A DNA stretch of 64,000 nt from NCBI RefSeq assembly GCF_004004555.2, contig NZ_SACP01000013.1, forward strand, positions 118,712 through 182,711. Direction: 5' to 3'. This DNA comes from Methylobacterium oryzihabitans. GTDB taxonomy: Bacteria; Pseudomonadota; Alphaproteobacteria; Rhizobiales; Beijerinckiaceae. Position numbers and translations under genes: made by a program. Positions within the stretch are counted from its first letter, which is position 1; each line of letters begins with the position of its first letter. Of this stretch, positions 17,669 through 24,960 are shown one piece after another. Under the pieces are notes generated by a model. It made no database searches. It was not told the DNA's origin and saw only the letters and a list, made by a program, of their open reading frames with translations.

Positions 17669-18530
17669 GGGACGGGCTCCAGGACAGCAGGCGGCGGCCG
17701 ACGAGGCTGACGATCCGGTCGGAGACGAAGCCGAGCGCCCCGATCACCACCATGCCGCAGATCACGATCTCGGTGCGGGAGAGCTGGCGCGCCTCCATGA
17801 TCATCGCGCCGAGGCCGGTCGGAACCCCGGTCATCTCGCCGACGACGATCACCACCCAGGCGAAACCGAGGCCGAGCCGCAGGCCGGTGAAGATCGACGG
17901 CAGGGCGGCGGGCAGCACCACGCGGACGAACTGCGCCGAGCCGCGGCAGCCGAGCATCGCCGCGGCCTCGAACAGCCGCGGCTCGACCGAGCGCACCCCG
18001 AACACCGTGTTGACGAGGATCGGGTAGAACGCCCCGAGGAAGACCAGGAAGTAGGCCGAGCGCGGCCCGAGGCCGAACAGGATCATGGCGAGCGGCAGCC
18101 ACGCGGTGACCGGCACCGGCCGCAGCACCTGGAAGGTCGGGTCGAGGAGCTGGCGCACCACCGGCACCCGGCCGATGAGGAGCCCGATCGGCAGGCCGAA
18201 CAGCACCGCGAGGCCGAAGCCGCCGAACACCCGGGCCAGCGAGGCCAGCGCGTGGGTGGCGAGCGTCGCGCTGAAGGCGTCGTCGTTGACGCCGCCGACC
18301 GCGAGGTCGCGCATCGCGGTCCAGACCTCGGCCGGCGGCGGGATCAGGCTGTAGGGCCGCCCGACCGTGGCGATGTGCCAGACGAGGAGGAGCAAGGCCG
18401 GCACGGCCAGCGCCAGCAGGCCGGTGCGGACCGGCTCCCACAGGCGCCGGAGGCCGAAGGCGGCCGGGGCGGGCATCGCGCCCGTCGCGGCCGGCGGTGG
18501 CGCCACGGCAGCGCCGCTCCCGGCGCTCAC
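17661..18530 (-). CDS. ABC transporter permease (nitrate/sulfonate/taurine type)
   Basis: The protein has 289 residues with about six transmembrane helices and the BPD_transp_1 EAA loop (EAAAMLGCRGSAQFVRVVLPAALPSI). It starts at GTG 18530, whose last two bases are part of the TGA stop of the binding-protein gene. The N-terminal 35 residues are Ala/Pro-rich and cytoplasmic. It forms the channel of the importer with the ATPase encoded at 16889. Confidence 0.88.
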   Translation of the reverse strand: MSAGSGAAVAPPPAATGAMPAPAAFGLRRLWEPVRTGLLALAVPALLLLVWHIATVGRPYSLIPPPAEVWTAMRDLAVGGVNDDAFSATLATHALASLARVFGGFGLAVLFGLPIGLLIGRVPVVRQLLDPTFQVLRPVPVTAWLPLAMILFGLGPRSAYFLVFLGAFYPILVNTVFGVRSVEPRLFEAAAMLGCRGSAQFVRVVLPAALPSIFTGLRLGLGFAWVVIVVGEMTGVPTGLGAMIMEARQLSRTEIVICGMVVIGALGFVSDRIVSLVGRRLLSWSPSHA

Positions 18531-19483
18531 GCCGCCCTCATCGCGTCGACGAAGCGGGTGTCGATGAAGCCGGCCTCGGGCAGGCGCTTGATCTGCTTGA
18601 GCGCCAGCATGTGCTCGGCATAGGCCCGGGCCTGCTTCACCTCGGTCTCGCCGAGCTGCCAGGTCAGCTCGACGTTCGGGGCCGAGAGTTCGATCGCCTC
18701 GCGCTTCTGGCCGAGCTTGGCCACCGCCATCGCCACCATCGCGTCGCGGTTCTTCGCCGCGAACTCGGTCGCCTTGCGGTGGATGTCGAGCATCTGGCGC
18801 ACCAGGGCCGGCTTCTCCGCCGCGGTGTCGCGGTGGGTGCCGAACACCATGTTGAGGGCGCCCATCTCGGTGCCGTAGGGGTATTCGACGAGCTGGCCGA
18901 CGCCGCTGGCGAGGCTCACCCCGGGGCCCGGCTCGGCGCCGACATAGGCATCGACGTCGCCGCGGGCGAGCGCGATGTGCATCTCGCTGAACGAGACCCG
19001 GACCGGCGTGATGTCCTTCACGCTCATCCCTTCCTGGCGCAGGCGCTCGAGCACGAACACCTCCTGGGTCGAGCCGGGCCAGATCGCCACCCGCTTGCCC
19101 CTGAGGTCCTTCAGGCTGGCGATGCCGCCGTCCTTCCTGGCGATCACCGCCATGCCGCGGTTGCAGGTCGAGGCGATGACCAGCAGCGGCTCGCCCGCGG
19201 CGGCGCCGAGGGTGGCCGCCGCGATGCCGAAGGTGCCGAAATCGACCGACTTCGTGACGACCGCGTTCTTGCACTCGGTCGGGCTCTCGAACGGCACCAC
19301 CTCGACCGTCACGCCGGCCGGGGTGAACCGCTCGTAGAAGTGCGGCGCGATCGAGTGGATCAGCTTCAGCGACCCCATGCGGATCACCGTCGGGGCCTGC
19401 GCCCGTGCGGGCCGGATCGCGGGCAGCGGGGCGAGGGCGAGACCGGCGGCGAGGCCGGTCAGAAGGTCACGGCGGCGCATCAT
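18527..19483 (-). CDS. ABC transporter substrate-binding protein
   Basis: The protein has 318 residues with a twin-arginine-like leader (MMRRRDLLTGLAAGLALAPLPAIRPARA). It belongs to the NMT1/SsuA-like family, with GTFGIAAATLGAAAGEPLLVIAS, LKDLRGKRVAIWPGST and YVGAEPGPG. The family binds nitrate, sulfonates, taurine, thiamine precursors or pyrimidines. GGAGAACCC precedes the ATG at 19483. It is the first gene of the five-gene operon and is divergent from a LysR gene 119 bp away. Confidence 0.88.
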   Translation of the reverse strand: MMRRRDLLTGLAAGLALAPLPAIRPARAQAPTVIRMGSLKLIHSIAPHFYERFTPAGVTVEVVPFESPTECKNAVVTKSVDFGTFGIAAATLGAAAGEPLLVIASTCNRGMAVIARKDGGIASLKDLRGKRVAIWPGSTQEVFVLERLRQEGMSVKDITPVRVSFSEMHIALARGDVDAYVGAEPGPGVSLASGVGQLVEYPYGTEMGALNMVFGTHRDTAAEKPALVRQMLDIHRKATEFAAKNRDAMVAMAVAKLGQKREAIELSAPNVELTWQLGETEVKQARAYAEHMLALKQIKRLPEAGFIDTRFVDAMRAA

Positions 19484-19602
19484 GGGTTCTCCGGCAGCGG
19501 ACAATCCGGAGGCTAGTGACAGCGGGTGTTGCAATCGAGTGCTGGTTTTCGATTGATCCGTTCGCGGAAACGCAACACCCTGCGGCGAGGCCGGGAGTCC
19601 CG

Positions 19603-20520
19603 ATGAAGCACCTGCGCACGCTGAGCTACATCGCCGAGGTCGCCCGCAGCGGCTCGATCCGGCGCGCCGCCGAGACGCTCAACATCACGCCCTCGGCCCT
19701 GACCCGGCAGGTCCAGGACATCGAGTACGACCTCGGCACGCCGATCTTCGAGCGGGTCGCCAAGGGGATGCGCCTGAACGCGGCCGGCGAGTTGCTGGTG
19801 CGCCACATCCGCGACCAGATCGCCGACCTCGACCGGGTGCGCTCGCAGATCGCCGACCTGTCGGGGGTGCGGCGCGGCCACGTCGCGCTCGCGTGCAGCC
19901 AGGCCTTCGTCAACCACGTCGTGCCCGAGGAGGTGGAGGCCTACCGCGCCCGCTTCCCGCAGGTCTCGTTCACCGTGCAGGTTCGCGACCACGTCCAGGC
20001 GGTGGCCGCGCTCGTCGCCTTCGAGGCCGACCTCGCCCTGGTGCTGCAACCGCCGCCCTCGGCCGACCTGCACGTCCTGTTCGCCTGCCGCCAGCCGGTC
20101 TGCGCCCTGATGCGGGCCTCGCACCCGCTCGCCCGCGAGGCCGGGCCGGTGCGGATGCGCGACTGCCTCGCCCACGCCCTGGCGCTGCCCGACCGCTCGC
20201 TGGCGCTGCGCCACCACATCGACCGCGCGGTGGCGCGCAAGGGCGCGACGATGCCGCCGACGGTCGAGTCGGGCTCGCTCGAATTCCTGCGCAACCTCGT
20301 GCTGCGCGAGGACGTGGTGAGCTTCCAGGTCCCGAGCGGCATCCCGGACGACCCGCGCCTCGCCGCCCGCCCGATCGACGGGCGCGATCTCGACACGATG
20401 ACGATGATCCTCGGCCAGCTCCGCGGCCGGATGCTGCCGGTGGCGACCGCGAAATTCGCCGACGGCCTCGCGGCCGGCCTCCACCGGCGCTACGGCGCCG
20501 AGGCGGTCGGCGGGGGGTGA
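19603..20520 (+). CDS. LysR-type regulator of the ABC/hydrolase operon
   Basis: The 305-residue protein has an N-terminal winged helix (LSYIAEVARSGSIRRAAETL, then ITPSALTRQVQDIEYDLGTPIFERV) and a periplasmic-binding-like effector domain (about 90-295). It is divergent from the operon 15155-19483 with a 119-bp gap, the classic position for LysR control of the neighbouring catabolic genes. The effector is probably the imported compound or a derivative. A strong hairpin begins at its stop codon. Confidence 0.9.
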   Translation: MKHLRTLSYIAEVARSGSIRRAAETLNITPSALTRQVQDIEYDLGTPIFERVAKGMRLNAAGELLVRHIRDQIADLDRVRSQIADLSGVRRGHVALACSQAFVNHVVPEEVEAYRARFPQVSFTVQVRDHVQAVAALVAFEADLALVLQPPPSADLHVLFACRQPVCALMRASHPLAREAGPVRMRDCLAHALALPDRSLALRHHIDRAVARKGATMPPTVESGSLEFLRNLVLREDVVSFQVPSGIPDDPRLAARPIDGRDLDTMTMILGQLRGRMLPVATAKFADGLAAGLHRRYGAEAVGGG

Positions 20521-20558
20521 TACGGTTTTCCGGACGATTCGTTCCGGAAACCGTATCA
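20518..20558 (+). terminator. Terminator hairpin after the LysR gene
   Basis: Arms TGATACGGTTTTCCGGA (20518-20534) and TCCGGAAACCGTATCA (20543-20558) form a near-perfect stem of about 16 bp. The first arm includes the stop codon. Nearly the same hairpin ends hupE at 24023-24062. Confidence 0.75.
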
Positions 20559-20666
20559 CCAGCCCGCGCGGCGCAGAGCAAAGCTCTGCGCGCACCTGAG
20601 CGAAGCCGATTTTCGCATCGCGAAGCGATTGCGCAGCAATCGCCGAGCGATCAATCGAGAATCGTA
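20559..20666. repeat. Composite palindromic repeat, copy 1
   Basis: Contains GCGCAGAGCAAAGCTCTGCGC (a hairpin), then TGAGCGAAGCCGATTTTCGC, CGCGAAGCGATTG and GATCAATCGAGAATCGTA. The reverse complement matches 23956-24022 and 58733-58812. In all three places the unit sits next to a strong terminator-like hairpin. Confidence 0.72.
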
Positions 20667-20728
20667 TGAGGCCTCGGCGGGGTCCGCGCCGCGCCCGAGG
20701 GCCTGCGCCCGCGGTGTGGCGCGGGGGC

Positions 20729-21199
20729 TCAGGCGGCCTGGGTCGAGCGGCCCGGCTGCGGCCGGCCCGTGAGGTCGCCGCCGCGGAATGCCGCGCGCCG
20801 GCGGCCGAGGCCGGCGGTCTTCGCCAGTTCGGAGCGCTGGGCGGCGTAGTTCGAGGCGACCATCGGGTAGTCCGAGGGCAGACCCCATTTCTGCCGGTAC
20901 TCGTCCGGCGAGAGGCCGCGCCCGGCGAGATGGCGCTTGAGCGTCTTGTACGGCTTGCCGTCCTCCAGCGAGATGATCGCGTCGGGCGTCACCGTCCGGC
21001 GGATCGGCACCGGCGGCGCCGGCCGCGGCACCTCCTGGCGCACCGGCCCGGTGCGCAACTGCGCCAGGACCCCATGGATCGTGTCGATCAGGCCGGGAAG
21101 ATCGCCGATCGGAACCGCGTTGTTGGAAACGTAGGCCGTGACGATCGTCACGCACTGATCGACCACGGGCTCCACGGCCCCGACCCCTGATTGCGCCAT
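20729..21199 (-). CDS. MucR/Ros-family transcriptional regulator
   Basis: The 156-residue protein has the MucR/Ros layout: an N-terminal helical region (VDQCVTIVTAYVSNNAVPIGDLPGLI), then a zinc-finger-like segment ISLEDGKPYKTLKRHLAGRG and LSPDEYRQKWGLPSDYPMV. In Ros the first part reads CLEDGKKFKSLKRHL. The cysteine ligand is serine here, as in several rhizobial MucR relatives. The family binds A/T-rich DNA and controls many genes, including its own. The 5' region (21200-21320) contains the A/T-rich GGCGTTATTTTTTGCCAG, a likely promoter and MucR target. Confidence 0.88.
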   Translation of the reverse strand: MAQSGVGAVEPVVDQCVTIVTAYVSNNAVPIGDLPGLIDTIHGVLAQLRTGPVRQEVPRPAPPVPIRRTVTPDAIISLEDGKPYKTLKRHLAGRGLSPDEYRQKWGLPSDYPMVASNYAAQRSELAKTAGLGRRRAAFRGGDLTGRPQPGRSTQAA

Positions 21200-21412
21200 G
21201 ACTGCTCCTCCCGGGCTGGCTAGGGAAGCGTTCAGTCTCCCAGATCGGAGCGCGGCGATCATCAGCATAGATCAACTTTCCGGCGTTATTTTTTGCCAGT
21301 TTGCTGTGATTCATATCCCTGCGGCCACGTCCGCAACACGATCGTCTGCTCTTCGGCAGCGGGCGGTCCCGACCGGGCAAATCTTGCCGGGCCGGTGAGA
21401 CAACCGACCCGG

Positions 21413-22285
21413 TCACCGAATCAGGATCGGCGCGCCCCCGGGGCCGGGCCGGAAGCCGAGGCGGCGCCACACCTCCGGCGCCGTCACGCCCTCCCGCCGC
21501 AGCGCCGCCAGGGCCACCGAGCCGAGGCTCTTCGACAGCTTCTCCCCGGCCGGGTCGCGGATGAGGGCGTGGTGATGATAGGCCGGGCCGGGCAGGCCGA
21601 GCAGCGCCTGGAGCAGGACGTGCAGGTCGGTCGCGGCGTCGAGGTCGCGCCCGCGCACCACGTGGCTCACGCCCTGCACGGCGTCGTCCCACACGACCGC
21701 AAGATGGTAGCTCGTCGGCACGTCCTTGCGGGCGATCACCGCGTCGCCCCACCGCGCCGGCGCGGCCGGCCGGACCGACGTGGCGCCCGGCGCGGCGAAG
21801 ACCGTCACGGCGAGCCCGTCCCGCGCCTGCGCCCGGGCGGCCTCTCCGTCGAGGCGCCAGGCATGGGGATGGCCGGCGGCGATCAGGGCCCCGGCATCGG
21901 GTCGCCCGCGGCAGGTGCCGGGATAGAGCGGCGCCCCGTCGGGGTCGCTCCCGCTCGCCGCCGCCGCGACGGCCCTGCGCGAGCAGAAGCACGGATAGGC
22001 GAGCCCGCGCTCGCGCAGGCCGTCGAGCACCGCGCGGTAATCGGCCATGTGCTCCGACTGGCGCCGCACCGGGGCCTCGAAGCTCAGCCCGAGCCAGGAC
22101 AGGTCGTCGATCACCGCCGCGGCGAGATCCGGCCGGCAGCGCAGGGGGTCGATGTCCTCGAGGCGCAGCAGCAGGCGGCCGCGCATCTCCGCGGCGAATG
22201 CCGCGTTGAGGAGGGCCGAGTAGGCGTGGCCGAGATGCAGGCGCCCGTTGGGGCTGGGAGCGAAGCGGAGGACCGGGGACGGCAT
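21413..22285 (-). CDS. gluQ: Glutamyl-Q tRNA(Asp) synthetase
   Basis: The 290-residue protein is a truncated GltX paralogue with only the catalytic domain. It has APSPNGRLHLGHAYSA and GEKLSKSLG, and zinc-ligand cysteines in YPCFCSRR and YPGTCRG. Length and the missing anticodon-binding domain identify the family that transfers glutamate onto queuosine at position 34 of tRNA(Asp). Its ATG overlaps head-to-head with possible starts of the glycosylase gene on the other strand. Confidence 0.9.
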   Translation of the reverse strand: MPSPVLRFAPSPNGRLHLGHAYSALLNAAFAAEMRGRLLLRLEDIDPLRCRPDLAAAVIDDLSWLGLSFEAPVRRQSEHMADYRAVLDGLRERGLAYPCFCSRRAVAAAASGSDPDGAPLYPGTCRGRPDAGALIAAGHPHAWRLDGEAARAQARDGLAVTVFAAPGATSVRPAAPARWGDAVIARKDVPTSYHLAVVWDDAVQGVSHVVRGRDLDAATDLHVLLQALLGLPGPAYHHHALIRDPAGEKLSKSLGSVALAALRREGVTAPEVWRRLGFRPGPGGAPILIR

Positions 22286-22298
22286 GACCGGGAACGAG

Positions 22299-22991
22299 AT
22301 GGCACCGTCCGGCCGGCACGGGAAGGCGGCAGGGGAAGGCGGCAAGACGATCCTCGCCTCCGAGGCGGTGCTGCGCGAGGGGATCGACGCCCTGCGCCGC
22401 CTCGACCCGGTGATCGACCGGCTGGTCGCCGGCGGCGCGGTGCCGCCCCTGCGCAAGCGCCCGCCGGGCTTCGAGGGGCTCGCCGGCATCGTGGTCGCCC
22501 AGCAGCTCTCGACCGCCAGCGCCGGCGCGATCTGGGGCCGGCTCCGGGCCGCCCTCGGCACCGTGACCGCGGACCGCCTCGCCGGGGCCGACGACGCGGT
22601 GCTGCGCGCCGCCGGCCTGTCGGCGCCGAAGATCCGCACCCTGCGGGCGGTGGCCGGTGCGGTCGCGGCGGGCGACCTGCCGCTCGATGCGCTGCACGCG
22701 CTGCCGGCCGACGAGGCCCACCGGCTGATGGTGGCGGTGCGCGGCATCGGCCCGTGGACCGCCGACGTCTACCTGCTGTTCTGCCTCGGCCACCCGGACG
22801 CCTTTCCGGCCGGCGACCTCGCGGTCCAGAAGGCGGTGCGCCTCGCCGACGGGCTCGACGCCCGGCCGGGGCCGGCGGAGCTGACCCGGCGGGCCGAGAT
22901 CTGGCGCCCGTGGCGGGGTGTCGCCGCCAAGGTGCTGTGGGCCTATTACGGGCAGGCGAAGGCCCGGGACGCCACCCCGGTCGCGCCCTGA
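22299..22991 (+). CDS. DNA-3-methyladenine glycosylase II (AlkA-type, HhH-GPD)
   Basis: The 230-residue protein has the helix-hairpin-helix and catalytic region VRGIGPWTADVYLLFCLGHP followed by FPAGDLAVQKA, where the Asp is the usual catalytic residue. The short length and lack of the AlkA N-terminal domain fit the compact bacterial subfamily that removes alkylated purines. ATG 22299 has GGGAACGAG upstream, and ATG 22284 (five codons earlier) is possible and would overlap the gluQ start. The esterase gene follows after 17 bp. Confidence 0.87.
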   Translation: MAPSGRHGKAAGEGGKTILASEAVLREGIDALRRLDPVIDRLVAGGAVPPLRKRPPGFEGLAGIVVAQQLSTASAGAIWGRLRAALGTVTADRLAGADDAVLRAAGLSAPKIRTLRAVAGAVAAGDLPLDALHALPADEAHRLMVAVRGIGPWTADVYLLFCLGHPDAFPAGDLAVQKAVRLADGLDARPGPAELTRRAEIWRPWRGVAAKVLWAYYGQAKARDATPVAP

Positions 22992-23008
22992 CGCTTCGGA
23001 GTCCCTTG

Positions 23009-23680
23009 ATGCCCAGCCCGCTCTCCGGCCCGCGCGTGCCGCCCCGCTCCGGCCGCGCCCCGCGCCAGCTCGTGGTGCTGCTGCACGGCTTCGGCGCCGA
23101 CGGCAACGACCTGATCGACCTCGCCGAGGCCTGGGGCGGTCTGCTGCCCGACGCGGCCTTCGTCTCGCCGCACGCGCCCGAGCCGTGCATCCAGGGCTTC
23201 GGCCGGCAGTGGTTCCCGCTCACCTTCCGCGACCCGCACGAGCGCTGGCGCGGGGTCAACCGGGCCGGCCCCGGCCTCGACGCCTTCCTGGATTCGGAAC
23301 TCGCCGCGAACGGCCTCGACGAGAGCCGCCTCGCGCTCGTCGGGTTCAGCCAGGGCTGCATGATGGCGCTGCATGTCGGCCTGCGCCGGCAGCGCCCCGT
23401 CGCGGCCGTGGTCGGGCTGTCGGGGCTCGTCGTCGCCGAGGAAGGCAAGGGACCCGAGGCGCTCCAGGCCGGGATCCGCTCGGTGCCGCCGGTCCTGCTC
23501 GTCCATGGCGACCGGGACGAGGTGATCCCGGTCGAGGCGCTGTTCCTGTCGGCGGACCTGCTCGCGGCGGCCGGCGTGCCGGTGGAGTGGCACCTGTCGG
23601 CCGGCACCGGCCACGGCATCGACGAGGGCGCGCTGCACCATGCCGGGCTGTTCCTCGCCCGGCGGTTCGGCGGCGCGTGA
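23009..23680 (+). CDS. Carboxylesterase/phospholipase-type alpha/beta hydrolase
   Basis: The 223-residue cytoplasmic hydrolase is of the lysophospholipase/carboxylesterase (YpfH/EstB) family. It has VVLLHGFGADGNDLIDLA near residue 22, nucleophile VGFSQGC (Ser at about 113), acid in LVHGDRDEVIP and His in GTGHGID. Length fits the family (210-225). It is probably cotranscribed with the glycosylase upstream and followed by repeats. Likely substrates are short acyl esters. Confidence 0.87.
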   Translation: MPSPLSGPRVPPRSGRAPRQLVVLLHGFGADGNDLIDLAEAWGGLLPDAAFVSPHAPEPCIQGFGRQWFPLTFRDPHERWRGVNRAGPGLDAFLDSELAANGLDESRLALVGFSQGCMMALHVGLRRQRPVAAVVGLSGLVVAEEGKGPEALQAGIRSVPPVLLVHGDRDEVIPVEALFLSADLLAAAGVPVEWHLSAGTGHGIDEGALHHAGLFLARRFGGA

Positions 23681-23701
23681 CGCGCCGCCGGAGGGTGCCT
23701 C

Positions 23702-23955
23702 AGAGCCTGTTTGACTCTCGATCCAAAGAAAAAGCTCCCCTTTTCCCGGACGACTGGAACGCAGTGGAAGGAGATCCGGGATCCAGCACAAGAAATCGCG
23801 AAGCGTCCATATGCAGCGACAGTGCCGGCACACGGAGCCGCTTCGCGGCATATCTGACGTCTGGATCCCGGATCTCCTTCCGCTATCGCTTCAGTCGTCC
23901 GGGAAAGGGGAGCTTCGCGCGGTCAATACGATCGACCATCGCTCAAACAGGCTCT
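23702..23955. repeat. 254-bp element with nested inverted repeats (MITE-like)
   Basis: Outer ends are AGAGCCTGTTTGA (23702-23714) and its exact reverse complement TCAAACAGGCTCT (23943-23955). Inside, AGCTCCCCTTTTCCCGGACGA... (from 23733) pairs with a segment ending AAAGGGGAGCT (to 23914) through more than 50 imperfectly matched bases, including GGAGATCCGGGATCCAG. There is no coding capacity. Terminal inverted repeats and internal symmetry suggest a non-autonomous mobile element. Confidence 0.72.
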
Positions 23956-24022
23956 CATACGATTTTCGATTGGTCGCTTCGCGATGCGAAAATCGGCCTC
24001 GCTCAGGCGCCGCGCGGGCTAT
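23956..24022. repeat. Composite palindromic repeat, copy 2
   Basis: CATACGATTTTCGATTG, then TCGCTTCGCGATGCGAAAAT, CGGCCTCGCTCAGGCGCC and GCGCGGGCT follow in order. The reverse complement matches 20559-20666. The dyad CGATTTTCGATTG...GCGAAAATCG is internal. Confidence 0.7.
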
Positions 24023-24062
24023 TGATACGGTTTTCGGAACTGATCGTCCGAAAACCGTATCA
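24023..24062 (-). terminator. Terminator hairpin at the end of hupE
   Basis: Perfect 16-bp arms TGATACGGTTTTCGGA (24023-24038) and TCCGAAAACCGTATCA (24047-24062). The stop codon of hupE (24060-24062) lies in the arm. Confidence 0.75.
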
Positions 24063-24647
24063 CACCGCCCCGGCCATGATCGCCACCCCGGCCAGCGCGA
24101 CGGCGGCGCCGGCGACCGGCGCCATCCGGGCCGGCAGGCCGCAGCCGGCGAGCCAGCCGAGACCGAGGCCGGCGCCGTGCAGCAGCGCCGTGGCGGCGAG
24201 GAAGCCGAGGCCGTAGGTCAGCCCGGAGGCGTCGGCCGGCATCTCTGTGCCGTGGGCGTGGCCGTGGAACACCGCGAAGGCGCCGACGAGGGCCGCGAGC
24301 GCCGCCACCGGCAGGCCGGCGCCGAACCCGACTGCGAGGCCGAAGGCGACGACCGAGAGCGCGATCCCGGTCTCGACGAAGGGCAGCGGCACGCCGGCCG
24401 CGCCGGCCGCCCCGCCGAGCGCCATCATCCCCAGGAAGGCGAGCGGCACCGCCCACAACGCCCGGCCGCCGCGCAGGGCCGCCAGCAGCCCGACCGCCAC
24501 CATGGCGAGCAGGTGGTCGGGACCCCCGAGCGGATGCGCGAAGCCGTGCGCGAAGCCCGACGGGTCGCCGTGCCCGGCATGGGCGAGGGCCGCCTGGGGC
24601 AGCAGCGGGAGCAGGGTCGCGAGGCCGGCGAGGAGACGCTTCATCAT
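24060..24647 (-). CDS. hupE: HupE/UreJ-family metal permease
   Basis: The 195-residue inner-membrane protein has a signal-like leader (LLAGLATLLPLLPQAALA). The conserved HAGHGDPSGFAHGFAHPLGGPDHLLAM motif region follows (in order: HAGHG, FAHPLGG, PDHLLAM), then further helices and a second His-rich loop HGHAHGTEM. The family imports nickel or cobalt for hydrogenase or urease maturation. No such genes are nearby, but cobS/cobT about 35 kb away show that the cell processes cobalamin. The start has two adjacent ATG codons (24647, 24644). Confidence 0.88.
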   Translation of the reverse strand: MMKRLLAGLATLLPLLPQAALAHAGHGDPSGFAHGFAHPLGGPDHLLAMVAVGLLAALRGGRALWAVPLAFLGMMALGGAAGAAGVPLPFVETGIALSVVAFGLAVGFGAGLPVAALAALVGAFAVFHGHAHGTEMPADASGLTYGLGFLAATALLHGAGLGLGWLAGCGLPARMAPVAGAAVALAGVAIMAGAV

Positions 24648-24960
24648 GGGCTCCGAAAAAAACCTGGGCTCCGAGAGACCGGGATCCGGCGGATCGTGAC
24701 CGGCCCGCGGGGTCGTGCCCGGAGAGCTTAATCCATCGCGCGGCGCGGTGTCGCCCGCCCGGGCTCGAAAAAGCGGGCGCCGGGCCCGCCGCCGCCCCGC
24801 CCTAATGCTGACATGCTGGCATCCGAGAGCCGGGGACAGGCGCCCGGCATCCGCGGCCGGCGGTTGATCCCGGTGCGGCGGCCGAGCATTGTCGCGGCGG
24901 CAGCCGGATGTGGGGCCCCGCGCCCGTGCGGCGCGGTCGGCAGGAGTGCTCGCGACAGCC
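24648..24960. other. Divergent promoter region, hupE and M23 peptidase
   Basis: The 313 bp between divergent genes show no further gene, clear operator or riboswitch fold. A TTG at 24889 would extend the peptidase upstream, but that extension looks non-coding. Confidence 0.4.

Noticed and set aside
24889..24960. TTG start extending the M23 peptidase by 24 residues
   Set aside because: The extension is Arg/Ala-rich without a ribosome site. ATG 24961 gives a normal cytoplasmic tail before the membrane helix.
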